A stretch of DNA of 31,347 bases, taken from the NCBI GenBank assembly GCA_023423775.1, contig JAFAEZ010000005.1, positions 1-31,347 of the forward strand, read 5' to 3'. This stretch comes from Pseudomonadota bacterium (GTDB taxonomy: Bacteria; Pseudomonadota; Alphaproteobacteria; Sphingomonadales; Sphingomonadaceae). Each line of letters starts with the position of its first letter. The first letter of the stretch is position 1. Below, in pieces: positions 1 through 8,307 of this stretch. The position numbers and the translations under genes are program-made. A model generated the notes under the pieces. It made no database searches. It was not told the origin of the DNA and worked only from the letters and a program-made list of their open reading frames with translations.

Positions 1-221
1 GTGACGCTGGCGCCGTTGGCCAGGGCGGGGCCGCCGGCGCGCTCTAGCTCCTCGCCCACGCGGGCGGCAGCGTCGGAACTGCCCGATCCGTCGCGGGCGC
101 CACCGAGATCGTTGACCACGACCCTGGCGCCGCGGCGGGCGAGTTCGAGCGCATAAGCGCGGCCGAGGCCGCCGCCGGCGCCGGTCACGATGGCGACGCG
201 GCCTTCAAAGCTGATTGTCAC
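1..221 (-). CDS. SDR-family NAD(P)-dependent dehydrogenase, 5' part only
   Basis: This is the N-terminal 73 residues of a short-chain dehydrogenase/reductase; the rest lies beyond base 1. The Rossmann dinucleotide motif TGAGGGLG is at residues 13-20, and the second beta strand ends in VVVNDLGG (34-41) followed by RDGSGSSD. That NDLGG...RDG pattern is typical of the branch related to the 3-hydroxyacyl-CoA dehydrogenase domain of multifunctional beta-oxidation enzymes, so an acyl-CoA or steroid-type hydroxy substrate is possible but not shown. The start is GTG at 221. It is preceded by GAAGGGG six bases upstream, and no better ATG is available. It lies downstream of the small secreted protein on the same strand, behind a hairpin, so it is probably a separate unit. 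Confidence 0.85.
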   Translation of the reverse strand, partial: MTISFEGRVAIVTGAGGGLGRAYALELARRGARVVVNDLGGARDGSGSSDAAARVGEELERAGGPALANGASV

Positions 222-280
222 GCAATACCCCTTCGATGGATCGAAAGAGGTGATGGCAAAGTCGGGCCGGATAGGGAAGG

Positions 281-305
281 GGCCGGGACGCGCCGCGCCC
301 CGGCC
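281..305 (-). terminator. Hairpin after the small secreted protein gene
   Basis: A perfect 7-bp stem, GGCCGGG (281-287) against CCCGGCC (299-305), encloses an 11-base GC-rich loop just after the stop codon at 314. No T run follows on the minus strand, so it is a weak intrinsic-terminator candidate or an mRNA 3'-end stabiliser. Confidence 0.4.
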
Positions 306-313
306 TCAACGCG

Positions 314-799
314 TCAGCGGCGCGGCCGCGCGCCGCGCTCGTAATTCTGGACGCAATTGTCGGTCACGGTCTTCGAGCAGGCAGGATAATTGTCGGTGCC
401 CGCCTGGGTCGCGAAGGCGCCGCTGCCGCCGAGCTGGACCTGGGCGCCCGGGGGCACCGGAGTCATCTGGTTGGTGCCGGCGGGCGCGGTGGCCGGATCG
501 GATACGACCGGAATGCCGCGGGCGTCGCGCTCGGGCGCCTGGTTGCCCGGGGCGACCGTCATGCCAGCGCCGGCCGACATCGATGCACCGGTCGACATCG
601 TTCCACTGGTCGGCGTCGCCGTGTCGGGCGGGCTCGTCTGCATGCTCTGGCTGGTCGTGGTTTCCGTTTGGGTGGCCTCGGTCGTATCTTCTTCGGTCGT
701 CTGCGTCTGCTGGGTCGTCGTGTCCTGCGGATCGGCCGTGTTCTGGGCCATGGCGATGCTGCTCGCGCCGAGCATCGCGGCGAAAATAAGCTTTCTCAT
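314..799 (-). CDS. Small secreted Thr/Gln-rich protein, unknown function
   Basis: A 161-residue protein with a clear Sec signal peptide: MRK, a hydrophobic stretch, then AMA|Q (cleavage near residue 18). The mature part is low complexity: Thr, Gln and Glu dominate residues 20-60, then Ser/Thr/Gly/Met and Pro-rich stretches. Only the C-terminus looks folded or conserved, with two cysteines in NYPACSKTVTDNC that could form one disulphide, followed by a basic tail ending RPRR. The start at 799 has AGGAGAG upstream. It lies 103 bp downstream of phoB on the same strand, so read-through from the Pho operon is possible, but I see no Pho box of its own. I recognise no enzyme family. It is a periplasmic or surface protein by inference. 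Confidence 0.75.
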   Translation of the reverse strand: MRKLIFAAMLGASSIAMAQNTADPQDTTTQQTQTTEEDTTEATQTETTTSQSMQTSPPDTATPTSGTMSTGASMSAGAGMTVAPGNQAPERDARGIPVVSDPATAPAGTNQMTPVPPGAQVQLGGSGAFATQAGTDNYPACSKTVTDNCVQNYERGARPRR

Positions 800-902
800 C
801 TGACTCTCCTCGGCCGGCGAACCCGCTCCCACGCCAGCGGCTATGCCCCAGTTGCGAAGGTGTAACGATGTCAGGCGGATTTTTATCCCGAGGCGGTCCG
901 GA

Positions 903-1593
<691 letters not shown>

Positions 1594-1601
<8 letters not shown>

Positions 1602-2304
1602 GGGTCGCTTCTGATTGGGTCGGATCCTCGCCCTTGGGCCGCTCCGCCATATGCTCGCCAGTCGCTGCGAAATAGACCATCTCGGCGACGTTGGTGGCGT
1701 GATCGCCCATCCGCTCGAGGTTCTTGGCGATGAACATCAGGTGCGTCGCCGCGGTGATGTTGTGCGTGTTCTCCATCATGAAGGTGAGGAGCGTGCGGAA
1801 GATGCTGTTGTAGAAATCGTCGACCGCGCGGTCGCGCTCGCAGACGGCAACCGCCTTCTGAGCGTCGCGGGCGGCGAAGGCGTCGAGCACGTTGCGCACC
1901 ATTTCGGCGACGATTCGGGCCATTTCGGGCAGCAGCGAAAGCGGCTCGATCTTGCTCGAACCCTCGATGATGTGGACGCGCTTGGCGATGTTCTTGGCAT
2001 AGTCGCCGATCCGCTCGACCACGCCGGCGATCTTCAGGGCGGCGACGACCTCGCGCAGGTCGTCCGCCATCGGCGCGCGCAGCGCGATCAGCTGGACCGC
2101 GTTGCGCTCGACCTCGGCCTCCAGGGCGTCGATCTTCTTGTCATTCTCGACGACCCGGTTCGCCGCCTCGGTGTCGCGATCGACGAGGGCCCGCATCGCT
2201 TCCGCGATCGCGGCTTCGGCGAGGCCGCCCATCTGCGCGATCGAGGCGCGGAGCTGGTCGAGATCCTGGTCGAAGGCTTTGACGGTATGTGCGCTGGTAC
2301 CCAT
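1594..2304 (-). CDS. phoU: Phosphate signalling regulator PhoU
   Basis: A 236-residue all-helical protein with two tandem PhoU repeats. Each repeat carries the metal-binding signature: ERIGDYAKNIAKR in the first half and LERMGDHATNVAEMV in the second. PhoU links the PstSCAB transporter to PhoR and keeps the histidine kinase in its phosphatase mode when phosphate is plentiful. The ATG at 2304 lies 14 bases after the pstB stop, and the stop overlaps phoB, so the gene sits between transporter and regulator in one transcript. I chose MGTSAHTVKAFDQ as the start because the open frame upstream of it shows no PhoU-like sequence. Confidence 0.96.
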
Positions 2305-2318
2305 GTCGCTGATCCTTC

Positions 2319-3128
2319 TCAGCCGTAACGGCCGGTGATGTAATCCTTGGTGCGCGTCTCGCGCGGATTGGTGAAGATCTCGGACGTGTCGCCATATTCG
2401 ACGAGGTTGCCGAGGTGGAAGAAGGCGGTCCGCTGCGAAACGCGCGCGGCCTGCTGCATATTGTGGGTAACGATCACGATCGCATAGCGGCCGCGCAACT
2501 CGTGGATCAGCTCCTCGATCTTGGCGGTGGCGATCGGATCGAGCGCCGAGCAGGGCTCGTCCATCAGGATGACTTCGGGGTCGACCGCGATCGCGCGGGC
2601 GATGCAGAGACGCTGCTGCTGGCCGCCCGACAGCGCGGTGCCGCTCTCCTGCAGGCGATCCTTGACCTCTTCCCACAGGCCGGCGCGCTTCAGCGACTTC
2701 TCGACGATCTGGTCGAGATCGGCCTTGCCGGCGGCGAGGCCGTGGATGCGGGGACCGTAAGCGACGTTCTCGTAGATCGACTTGGGGAAGGGGTTCGGCT
2801 TCTGGAACACCATGCCGACGCGCGCGCGCAGCTGCACCACGTCCATCGACGAGGCGTAGATATCGTCGCCGTCCAGCTCGATCCGCCCTTCGACACGGGC
2901 GTTGGGAATGGTGTCGTTCATCCGGTTCAAGGTGCGCAGGAAGGTCGACTTGCCGCAGCCCGAGGGGCCGATGAAGGCGGTGACATTCTCCTGGCTGATG
3001 TCGATCGACACACGGTCGATCGCCTGCTTCTCGCCGTAGAAGACGTTGACGTCGCGCGCGATCATCTTGAGCACGCCGTTGCCGGCGGCCTGCGGGGCGG
3101 CGAGATCGTTCATCTTTTGGTCGTTCAT
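2319..3128 (-). CDS. pstB: Phosphate ABC transporter ATP-binding protein PstB
   Basis: A 269-residue ABC ATPase that powers phosphate import through PstCA. Visible motifs are Walker A GPSGCGKST (residues 54-62), the Q-loop in MVFQKPNPFP, signature LSGGQQQR, Walker B VILMDEPCSALD and the H-loop VTHN. The PstB-specific FPKSIYENVAYGPRIHG is present. The ATG at 3128 follows the pstA stop by one base (TAATATG). A second ATG five codons later (MNDLAAP) cannot be excluded because neither has a strong Shine-Dalgarno. The longer open frame reaches back to 3176 inside pstA and is not needed. The family is certain; the exact start is less so. Confidence 0.96.
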   Translation of the reverse strand: MNDQKMNDLAAPQAAGNGVLKMIARDVNVFYGEKQAIDRVSIDISQENVTAFIGPSGCGKSTFLRTLNRMNDTIPNARVEGRIELDGDDIYASSMDVVQLRARVGMVFQKPNPFPKSIYENVAYGPRIHGLAAGKADLDQIVEKSLKRAGLWEEVKDRLQESGTALSGGQQQRLCIARAIAVDPEVILMDEPCSALDPIATAKIEELIHELRGRYAIVIVTHNMQQAARVSQRTAFFHLGNLVEYGDTSEIFTNPRETRTKDYITGRYG

Positions 3129-3129
3129 A

Positions 3130-4410
3130 TTACCAGCGCCGTTCGAATTTGTTGCGGAGATAAATGGCGAGGCCATTCATCGCGAGAAGGAAGACGAGGA
3201 GGACGATGATCGCGGCCGACGTCTTCTCGACGAAACCGCGGCTGACCTCGTCCGACCAGAGGAAAATCTGGACCGGAAGCACGGTGGCCGGATCGGTGAA
3301 GCCGCCGGGCGGGGAGGCGATGAAGGCGCGCATGCCGATCATCAGCAGAGGCGCCGTCTCGCCGAGAGCGCGCGCCATGCCGATGATCGTGCCGGTGAGG
3401 ATGCCGGGCAGCGCCAGCGGAAGGACGTGGTGGAAGACGACCTGGACGCGGCTGGCGCCGATGCCCAGGGCGGCGTCGCGGATCGACGGTGGCACCGACT
3501 TGATCGCGTTGCGGCCGGCGATGACGATCACCGGCATGGTCATCAGCGCGAGCGTGATGCCGCCGACGAGCGGGGCCGAGCGCGGCAGGTGCATGAAGTT
3601 CAGGAACACCGCCAGGCCGAGCAGGCCGAAGATGATCGAGGGCACCGCCGCGAGATTGTTGATCGAGACCTCGATGAGGTCGGTCCAGCGGTTCCGCGGG
3701 GCATATTCCTCGAGATAGACGGCGGAGAGTACGCCGATCGGGAAGGCGAGAGCGAGCGTCACCAGCATCGTCAGCAACGAGCCCTTGAAAGCGCCCCAGA
3801 TGCCCACGGCGGTCGGATCGGTGGCGTCCGATCCGGTCAGGAAATTGGCGTTGAAGCCGGTTCGCACCGAATCGGTCTGGTCGAGGCGCTGATAGGCGGC
3901 TTCGGCCTCGGGCGCGCCTTGGCCCTTGGCGGCGACATCGAGCGCGTCGGCAGCGGGCAGCCAGAAGGTGCCGGTGCCATTGAGGATCGCCGGCTCCTCC
4001 TTGATGCGGTCGCGGATGCGGGTCCAGGCGGAGTCGGACAGCAAGCGCGGGCCAGCCTCGCCATATTGCTTCTCGGCGGCGGTCCGCATCGTCCCTTCGA
4101 TGTCGGCGCTGCCCAGGGCCGCGTCGGCGGTTGCGGGATCCTGCAGGGCAGCCGGATCGAGGAACAATTCGCTCTGCGGGAAGGCGATATCGAGCTTCAC
4201 CTCGGTCTGGGTGAAGCCGCGCGCCCCGTTGGCGACCATCGTCACCAGCAGGAAGGCGAGAAAGGCGGCCGAGAGCAGGACCGCGCTCAGCCCGACCAGG
4301 CGGAAGCGCCGTTCGGCCGCATAGCGGCGGCGGATGCGCTGCTGCATCGCCTCGGCCTTCCAGTCGGTGGGGGCGCGCTTCGGAGCGGCGCCGGCGGTCA
4401 TGTCATTCAT
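3130..4410 (-). CDS. pstA: Phosphate ABC transporter permease PstA, long N-terminal form
   Basis: A 426-residue inner-membrane permease. The first ~36 residues are cytoplasmic and basic, one transmembrane helix follows at about 37-60, and a ~140-residue soluble segment (about 62-205) precedes the usual permease core. The core contains the PstA-type EEYAPRNRWTDLIEVSINNLAAVPSIIFGLLGL and the EAA-like loop AALGIGASRVQVVFHHVLPLA. The soluble insert corresponds to the DUF3333-type extension known in alphaproteobacterial PstA; E. coli PstA is only about 300 residues. It presumably faces the periplasm. The gene overlaps the end of pstC by 8 bases (ATGAATGA) and is followed at once by pstB. Confidence 0.95.
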   Translation of the reverse strand: MNDMTAGAAPKRAPTDWKAEAMQQRIRRRYAAERRFRLVGLSAVLLSAAFLAFLLVTMVANGARGFTQTEVKLDIAFPQSELFLDPAALQDPATADAALGSADIEGTMRTAAEKQYGEAGPRLLSDSAWTRIRDRIKEEPAILNGTGTFWLPAADALDVAAKGQGAPEAEAAYQRLDQTDSVRTGFNANFLTGSDATDPTAVGIWGAFKGSLLTMLVTLALAFPIGVLSAVYLEEYAPRNRWTDLIEVSINNLAAVPSIIFGLLGLAVFLNFMHLPRSAPLVGGITLALMTMPVIVIAGRNAIKSVPPSIRDAALGIGASRVQVVFHHVLPLALPGILTGTIIGMARALGETAPLLMIGMRAFIASPPGGFTDPATVLPVQIFLWSDEVSRGFVEKTSAAIIVLLVFLLAMNGLAIYLRNKFERRW

Positions 4411-5785
4411 AGGCTTCGCGATATTTCTTCACCACGCGGAGCGCGACGATGTTGAGGGCCAGAGTGACGAGGAACAGGACGAGGCCGAGCGCGAAGGCGG
4501 CGAGCGTCTTGGCGCTGTCGAACTCCTGATCGCCGGTCAGCAGCTGGACGATCTGGGTGGTCACGGTGGTGACGCTGGCGAACGGATTGACGGTGAGATT
4601 GGCGGCGAGGCCGGCGGCCATCACCACGATCATCGTCTCGCCGATCGCGCGGCTGACGGCGAGCAGCACGCCGCCGACGACGCCCGGCAGGGCGGCCGGG
4701 ACCAACACCTTCTTGATCGTCTCGGACTTGGTCGCGCCCATGGCGAGCGAGCCGTCGCGCATCGCCTGCGGCACCGCGGCGATCGAATCGTCGGCCATCG
4801 AGGAGACGAACGGGATGATCATGATGCCCATGACGAGGCCGGCGGCGAGCGCGGATTCGGACGAGGCGGGGATGCCGACCGAGACCGCGAAGTCGCGGAT
4901 CATCGGCGCGACGGTGAGCGCGGCGAAATAGCCGTAGACCACGGTCGGGACGCCGGCGAGGATCTCGAGCAAAGGCTTCATCCAGGCGCGGACGCGCTGG
5001 CTGGCATATTGGGTGAGGTAGATCGCGCTCATCAGGCCGAGCGGGATGGCGACGATCATGGCGATGATCGCGCCGATGAAGATCGTGCCCCAGAAGAGCG
5101 GAATGGCGCCGAACGCGCCCGACGAGCCGGCCTGGTCGGCGCGGATGGCGGTCTGCGGGCTCCAGTTGAGGCCGAACAGGAACTCGACCGGGCTGACCTT
5201 GCCGAAGAAGCGGAGCGATTCGAAGATCAGCGACAGGACGATGCCGAGCGTCGTCAGGATCGCGATCAAAGAGGCGAGCAGCAGCACACCCATGACGAGC
5301 CGCTCGACCCGAGTGCGGGCGCGGAAATGCGGCGACAGGCGGGTGAAGGCGAAGGCGCCGGCGGCGAAGGCCAGCAGCAGGGCGACGGCGGCGCCGATCA
5401 GGCCATAATGGTCCGACGCCTCCTTATAGACCGGGGCGAGCTGCGTCGCCTGCGGGTTGAAGGCGGCCTGGGCGCGGCCGTCGGCGAGCGCGCGCGCCTC
5501 GGCGAGGATCGCGCCGCGCTGCATCGGCTCGGCCGGCAGGCTCTGCGCGGCCGGGCTGGAGACGACCGCGTCGGTCACCAGGGAGCCCGAGACGCTGCTC
5601 CACACGGCGAGGAACAGCAGGGCCGGGCCGACCGCCCAGAGGGCGACGTACCAGCCGTGATAGGATGGGAGGGAGTGGGGACGCACCCCGCCGGCACGGG
5701 GGAAGGCGGCAGCCTTCGCGCGTGCGGTCAGCCAGGCGACGAGCCCGAGCCCCAAGATCAGCAAGGCGATCGCTGCTAGCGACAA
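4403..5785 (-). CDS. pstC: Phosphate ABC transporter permease PstC, long form
   Basis: A 460-residue permease, partner of PstA. Hydrophobic helices appear at about 3-20, 46-66 and 130-150, with a polar stretch between, then the permease core (about 170-460) with TIFIGAIIAMIVAIPLGLMSAIYL, LLEILAGVPTVVYGYF and the EAA loop SLAMGATKSETIKKVLVPAALPG. The start is TTG at 5785: an in-frame TAG lies five codons upstream, AGGGA precedes it, and no ATG occurs near the N-terminus. The N-terminal third is longer than in E. coli PstC, which matches the elongated PstA. A 10-bp hairpin lies just upstream, between this gene and pstS. Confidence 0.94.
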   Translation of the reverse strand: MSLAAIALLILGLGLVAWLTARAKAAAFPRAGGVRPHSLPSYHGWYVALWAVGPALLFLAVWSSVSGSLVTDAVVSSPAAQSLPAEPMQRGAILAEARALADGRAQAAFNPQATQLAPVYKEASDHYGLIGAAVALLLAFAAGAFAFTRLSPHFRARTRVERLVMGVLLLASLIAILTTLGIVLSLIFESLRFFGKVSPVEFLFGLNWSPQTAIRADQAGSSGAFGAIPLFWGTIFIGAIIAMIVAIPLGLMSAIYLTQYASQRVRAWMKPLLEILAGVPTVVYGYFAALTVAPMIRDFAVSVGIPASSESALAAGLVMGIMIIPFVSSMADDSIAAVPQAMRDGSLAMGATKSETIKKVLVPAALPGVVGGVLLAVSRAIGETMIVVMAAGLAANLTVNPFASVTTVTTQIVQLLTGDQEFDSAKTLAAFALGLVLFLVTLALNIVALRVVKKYREAYE

Positions 5786-5835
5786 TGTGGTCGTTCCCTA
5801 AGTCGCCGCTTGTGACCGCGGCGTTGAAAAAGCAT

Positions 5836-5864
5836 GCGCCGGACCCGCTAAGCAGGTCCGGCGC
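5836..5864 (-). terminator. Strong hairpin between pstS and pstC
   Basis: A perfect 10-bp inverted repeat, GCGCCGGACC (5836-5845) and GGTCCGGCGC (5855-5864), with a 9-base loop. On the minus (transcribed) strand the stem is followed by ATGC and a run of five T. It lies in the 87-bp gap after the pstS stop. It may act as a partial terminator or 3'-end stabiliser that leaves more pstS than pstCAB transcript. Confidence 0.55.
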
Positions 5865-5872
5865 AAAAGTCA

Positions 5873-6922
5873 TTACTTGAGTTCGGAAGCGTCGACCGGG
5901 GTCAGCGCCGTGGCAGCGGCGGTCGCCTTGGCTCGGGCGTCGGCCGGCGAGGCGATCAGGCCGCGCTGGACGAGATAGCCCTTGTCGCCCCAGCCCTTCG
6001 CATATTCGGCGAGGAACTCCTTGAGGCCCGGGATGACGCCGACATGCTCGCCCTTCACGTAGATGTAGAGCGGGCGGGCGCCGGGATAATCGAACGACGA
6101 GATCGTTTCGTAGGTCGGGGTCACGCCGCCGAGCGGGATGCCGCGGACCTTGTCGGCATTCTCCTCGAGGAAGGAATAGCCCATCACGCCGACCGAACCC
6201 GGGTTGGCCGAGACCTTCTGGACGAGAAGGTTGTCGTTCTCGCCGGCTTCGACATAGGCGCCGTCCTCGCGGACCTTGGTGCAGATGTCCTTATACTTGT
6301 CCTCGTCGGTCTTCTTGAGGTCCTTCATCGCCGAATCCGCGGTGCAACCCTTTTCGAGAATCATCTCGGCGAGCGCGTCGCGGGTCCCCGAGGTCGGCGG
6401 CGGGCCGTAGACTTGGATCTTGACCGCCGGGAGGGCCGGGTTCACGTCCTTCCAGGTCTTGGCGGTGTTGGGCTTGCCGTAGGGATTGGCCGCGATCGCC
6501 TTGTAGACGTCCTCGACGGTGAGCTTCATCGGCGCGGCCTTGTTGGCCTCGATGAAAGCGAGGCCGTCAATGCCAACCTGAACCTCGACGACCTTGTTGA
6601 CGCCGTTCTTGGCGCAATCCTCGAGCTCCGACTTCTTGATCCGGCGCGAGGCGTTGCTGATGTCGGGATGCTGCGCGCCGACGCCGGCGCAGAACAATTT
6701 CATGCCGGCGCCGGTGCCGGTCGATTCGACGATCGGCGCCTTGAACGACGGATTGGCCTGGGCGAAGCGCTCGGCGACCGCGGTCGTGAACGGGTAGACG
6801 GTCGACGAGCCGACGACGCGGATCTGCTGGCGCGCGGCGCCTTCGCCGCCCGTGCCGCCTCCCTGGCCGCAGGCGGTGAGCGCCAGCGCGGCGACGGCCG
6901 CCGTGAGAATCGATTTGTTCAA
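5873..6922 (-). CDS. pstS: Phosphate-binding lipoprotein PstS
   Basis: A 349-residue substrate-binding protein of the PBP-like superfamily that delivers phosphate to PstCA. It has a lipoprotein signal (MNKSIL, hydrophobic core, lipobox LTAC with Cys18). Phosphate-site motifs are VGSSTVYPFT near the N-terminus, ESTGTGAGMKLFC, and PPTSGTRD in the middle. I choose TTG at 6922: GGAGG stands five bases upstream, and this start gives a normal lipoprotein leader. The ATG at 6934 would add MEAN, uses that same GGAGG as coding sequence and has no Shine-Dalgarno of its own. A Pho box lies about 70 bp upstream, inside phoR. Confidence 0.94.
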   Translation of the reverse strand: MNKSILTAAVAALALTACGQGGGTGGEGAARQQIRVVGSSTVYPFTTAVAERFAQANPSFKAPIVESTGTGAGMKLFCAGVGAQHPDISNASRRIKKSELEDCAKNGVNKVVEVQVGIDGLAFIEANKAAPMKLTVEDVYKAIAANPYGKPNTAKTWKDVNPALPAVKIQVYGPPPTSGTRDALAEMILEKGCTADSAMKDLKKTDEDKYKDICTKVREDGAYVEAGENDNLLVQKVSANPGSVGVMGYSFLEENADKVRGIPLGGVTPTYETISSFDYPGARPLYIYVKGEHVGVIPGLKEFLAEYAKGWGDKGYLVQRGLIASPADARAKATAAATALTPVDASELK

Positions 6923-6943
6923 ATTTGCCTCCATTAGCGCCGA

Positions 6944-8212
6944 TTATGCGGCTTCCGGCTCGTCCCTAGGGCCGCTGGAAGTGATTTCTGTGACGCTTGC
7001 GTGACTCTTTGATGACAATGGCAGCGTAACGCGCACCGTCGTCCCTTGGTCCACCACGCTGGCGATCTCCAGCCGGCCGCGATGCCGCTGGGCGATATGC
7101 TTGACGATGGCGAGGCCGAGGCCGGTGCCGCCGATCGCGCGGCTGCGGCCCGGATCGACGCGGTAGAAACGCTCGGTGAGGCGGGGCAGATGCTCGGCGG
7201 GGATGCCGTCGCCGCGGTCGACGACGCTAACCTGGAGCATGTCGGGGCCGGCCTCGTCGAAGCGCACCGTCACTGGCTCGCCGGGACGGCCATATTTCAG
7301 CGCATTAATGACGAGGTTGCGCAGCAACTGCAGCAACTGCGCGCGATCGCCGGGTACGACCGGCCCGATGGCAGCGCCCTCAATCTCGATGCGGCTGTCC
7401 TTTTCGGCGATCAGCTGAGCGCAGCCCGTCCGGATTTCTTCGATCAGCGGGAGCAAGGGGACCGGATCGCGCGGCACCGAGAAGCGCTCCGCCTCGATCC
7501 GCGAGAGGGAGATCAGGTCGTCGACGAGCTGCTGCATGCGGCGGGCCTCGCCGGACATGATCGACAGGAAGCGCTTGCGGGTAGCGGCGTCGGCGCGGTC
7601 GTCGTCGTGCAGCGTCTCGGCGAAGCCGATCAGGGTAGCGAGCGGCGTACGCAGTTCGTGGCTGGCATTGGCGACGAAATCGACTCGCATCTGCTCCGCG
7701 GCGTGGGCCTCGCTGCGGTCCTCGAGGCGAACGAGGCGGCTGCCGTCGGGCAAGGGGGCGATCGTCATGTCCCAGCACCGGTCCTCGCCGCCGAGACCGA
7801 CCAGCTCGGTGCGACTGGGACCGTCCATCTGCTCGACGAGAAGCTGCTCGGCGGCAGCGGGGTGGCGAATGCCGAGCCGCACGTCGACGCCCTCGATGTG
7901 CGCGCCGAGCACCTCTTTTGCGGCGCGATTGGCGAGGATCACGCGACGCTCGCGGACGATGAGCAGCGGATAATCGACCGAGTCGAGAATAACGTCGGTG
8001 TCGGGCAGGAAGGAACCGCCATTGCCTTCAGCCGCGGGCTCGCTGGCGGGTTCGGATGTCCCCGGCGCGGCCAGCACCGCCAGTGCGATCGCGCCGCCGA
8101 CAATCGCGATCAGGGCCGCGGCGAGCGGCGCGCCGGCGGAGGTGGCCGCGACGAGCCCGGCGAGCGCTGCGATGACGGCGGCGACCGGCCGGAAGAAGCG
8201 ATTGGAACCCAT
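6944..8212 (-). CDS. phoR: Phosphate regulon sensor histidine kinase PhoR
   Basis: A 422-residue membrane kinase. Two close hydrophobic helices occupy about 8-50 with almost no periplasmic loop, as expected for PhoR, which senses PstSCAB/PhoU rather than phosphate directly. A PAS domain spans about 72-165 and the dimerisation H-box is FVANASHELRTP with His185. The ATPase domain shows the N-box LLRNLVINALKYG, the G1 box VVDRGDGIP and the G2 box GGTGLGLAIVKHIAQRH. It is the first gene of the operon and divergent from the Tat-signal gene at 8308. Its last codons overlap the Pho box for pstS, and only 21 bases separate its stop from the pstS start. Confidence 0.95.
   Translation of the reverse strand: MGSNRFFRPVAAVIAALAGLVAATSAGAPLAAALIAIVGGAIALAVLAAPGTSEPASEPAAEGNGGSFLPDTDVILDSVDYPLLIVRERRVILANRAAKEVLGAHIEGVDVRLGIRHPAAAEQLLVEQMDGPSRTELVGLGGEDRCWDMTIAPLPDGSRLVRLEDRSEAHAAEQMRVDFVANASHELRTPLATLIGFAETLHDDDRADAATRKRFLSIMSGEARRMQQLVDDLISLSRIEAERFSVPRDPVPLLPLIEEIRTGCAQLIAEKDSRIEIEGAAIGPVVPGDRAQLLQLLRNLVINALKYGRPGEPVTVRFDEAGPDMLQVSVVDRGDGIPAEHLPRLTERFYRVDPGRSRAIGGTGLGLAIVKHIAQRHRGRLEIASVVDQGTTVRVTLPLSSKSHASVTEITSSGPRDEPEAA
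6990..7018 (-). promoter_or_regulatory. Pho box (three 7-bp repeats) upstream of pstS
   Basis: On the minus strand three 7-mers stand at exact 11-bp spacing: TTGTCAT (7018-7012), GAGTCAC (7007-7001) and GCGTCAC (6996-6990), separated by CAAA and GCAA. All fit NNGTCAY, the PhoB half-site pattern (consensus CTGTCAT with 4-bp AT-rich spacers). The site lies within the 3' coding end of phoR and about 70 bp before pstS. A CATAAT hexamer at 6948-6943 is a possible -10, but it is too far from the box for a standard PhoB-dependent promoter, so the exact promoter is unresolved. Confidence 0.75.
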
Positions 8213-8307
8213 GGCAGCGTCCCATAGCGGGATCGCACCGCTCTCGCCACCAGTCGAAAATGAGTGGCTTTACGCTTATGAAAGCAAGGTTGCGTTAGAG
8301 ACGGTCC

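Noticed and set aside
8213..8307. Search for a Pho box before phoR in the divergent spacer.
   Set aside because: No NNGTCAY repeats at 11-bp spacing were found on either strand; only unrelated AT-richer words such as CTTTCATAAG occur.
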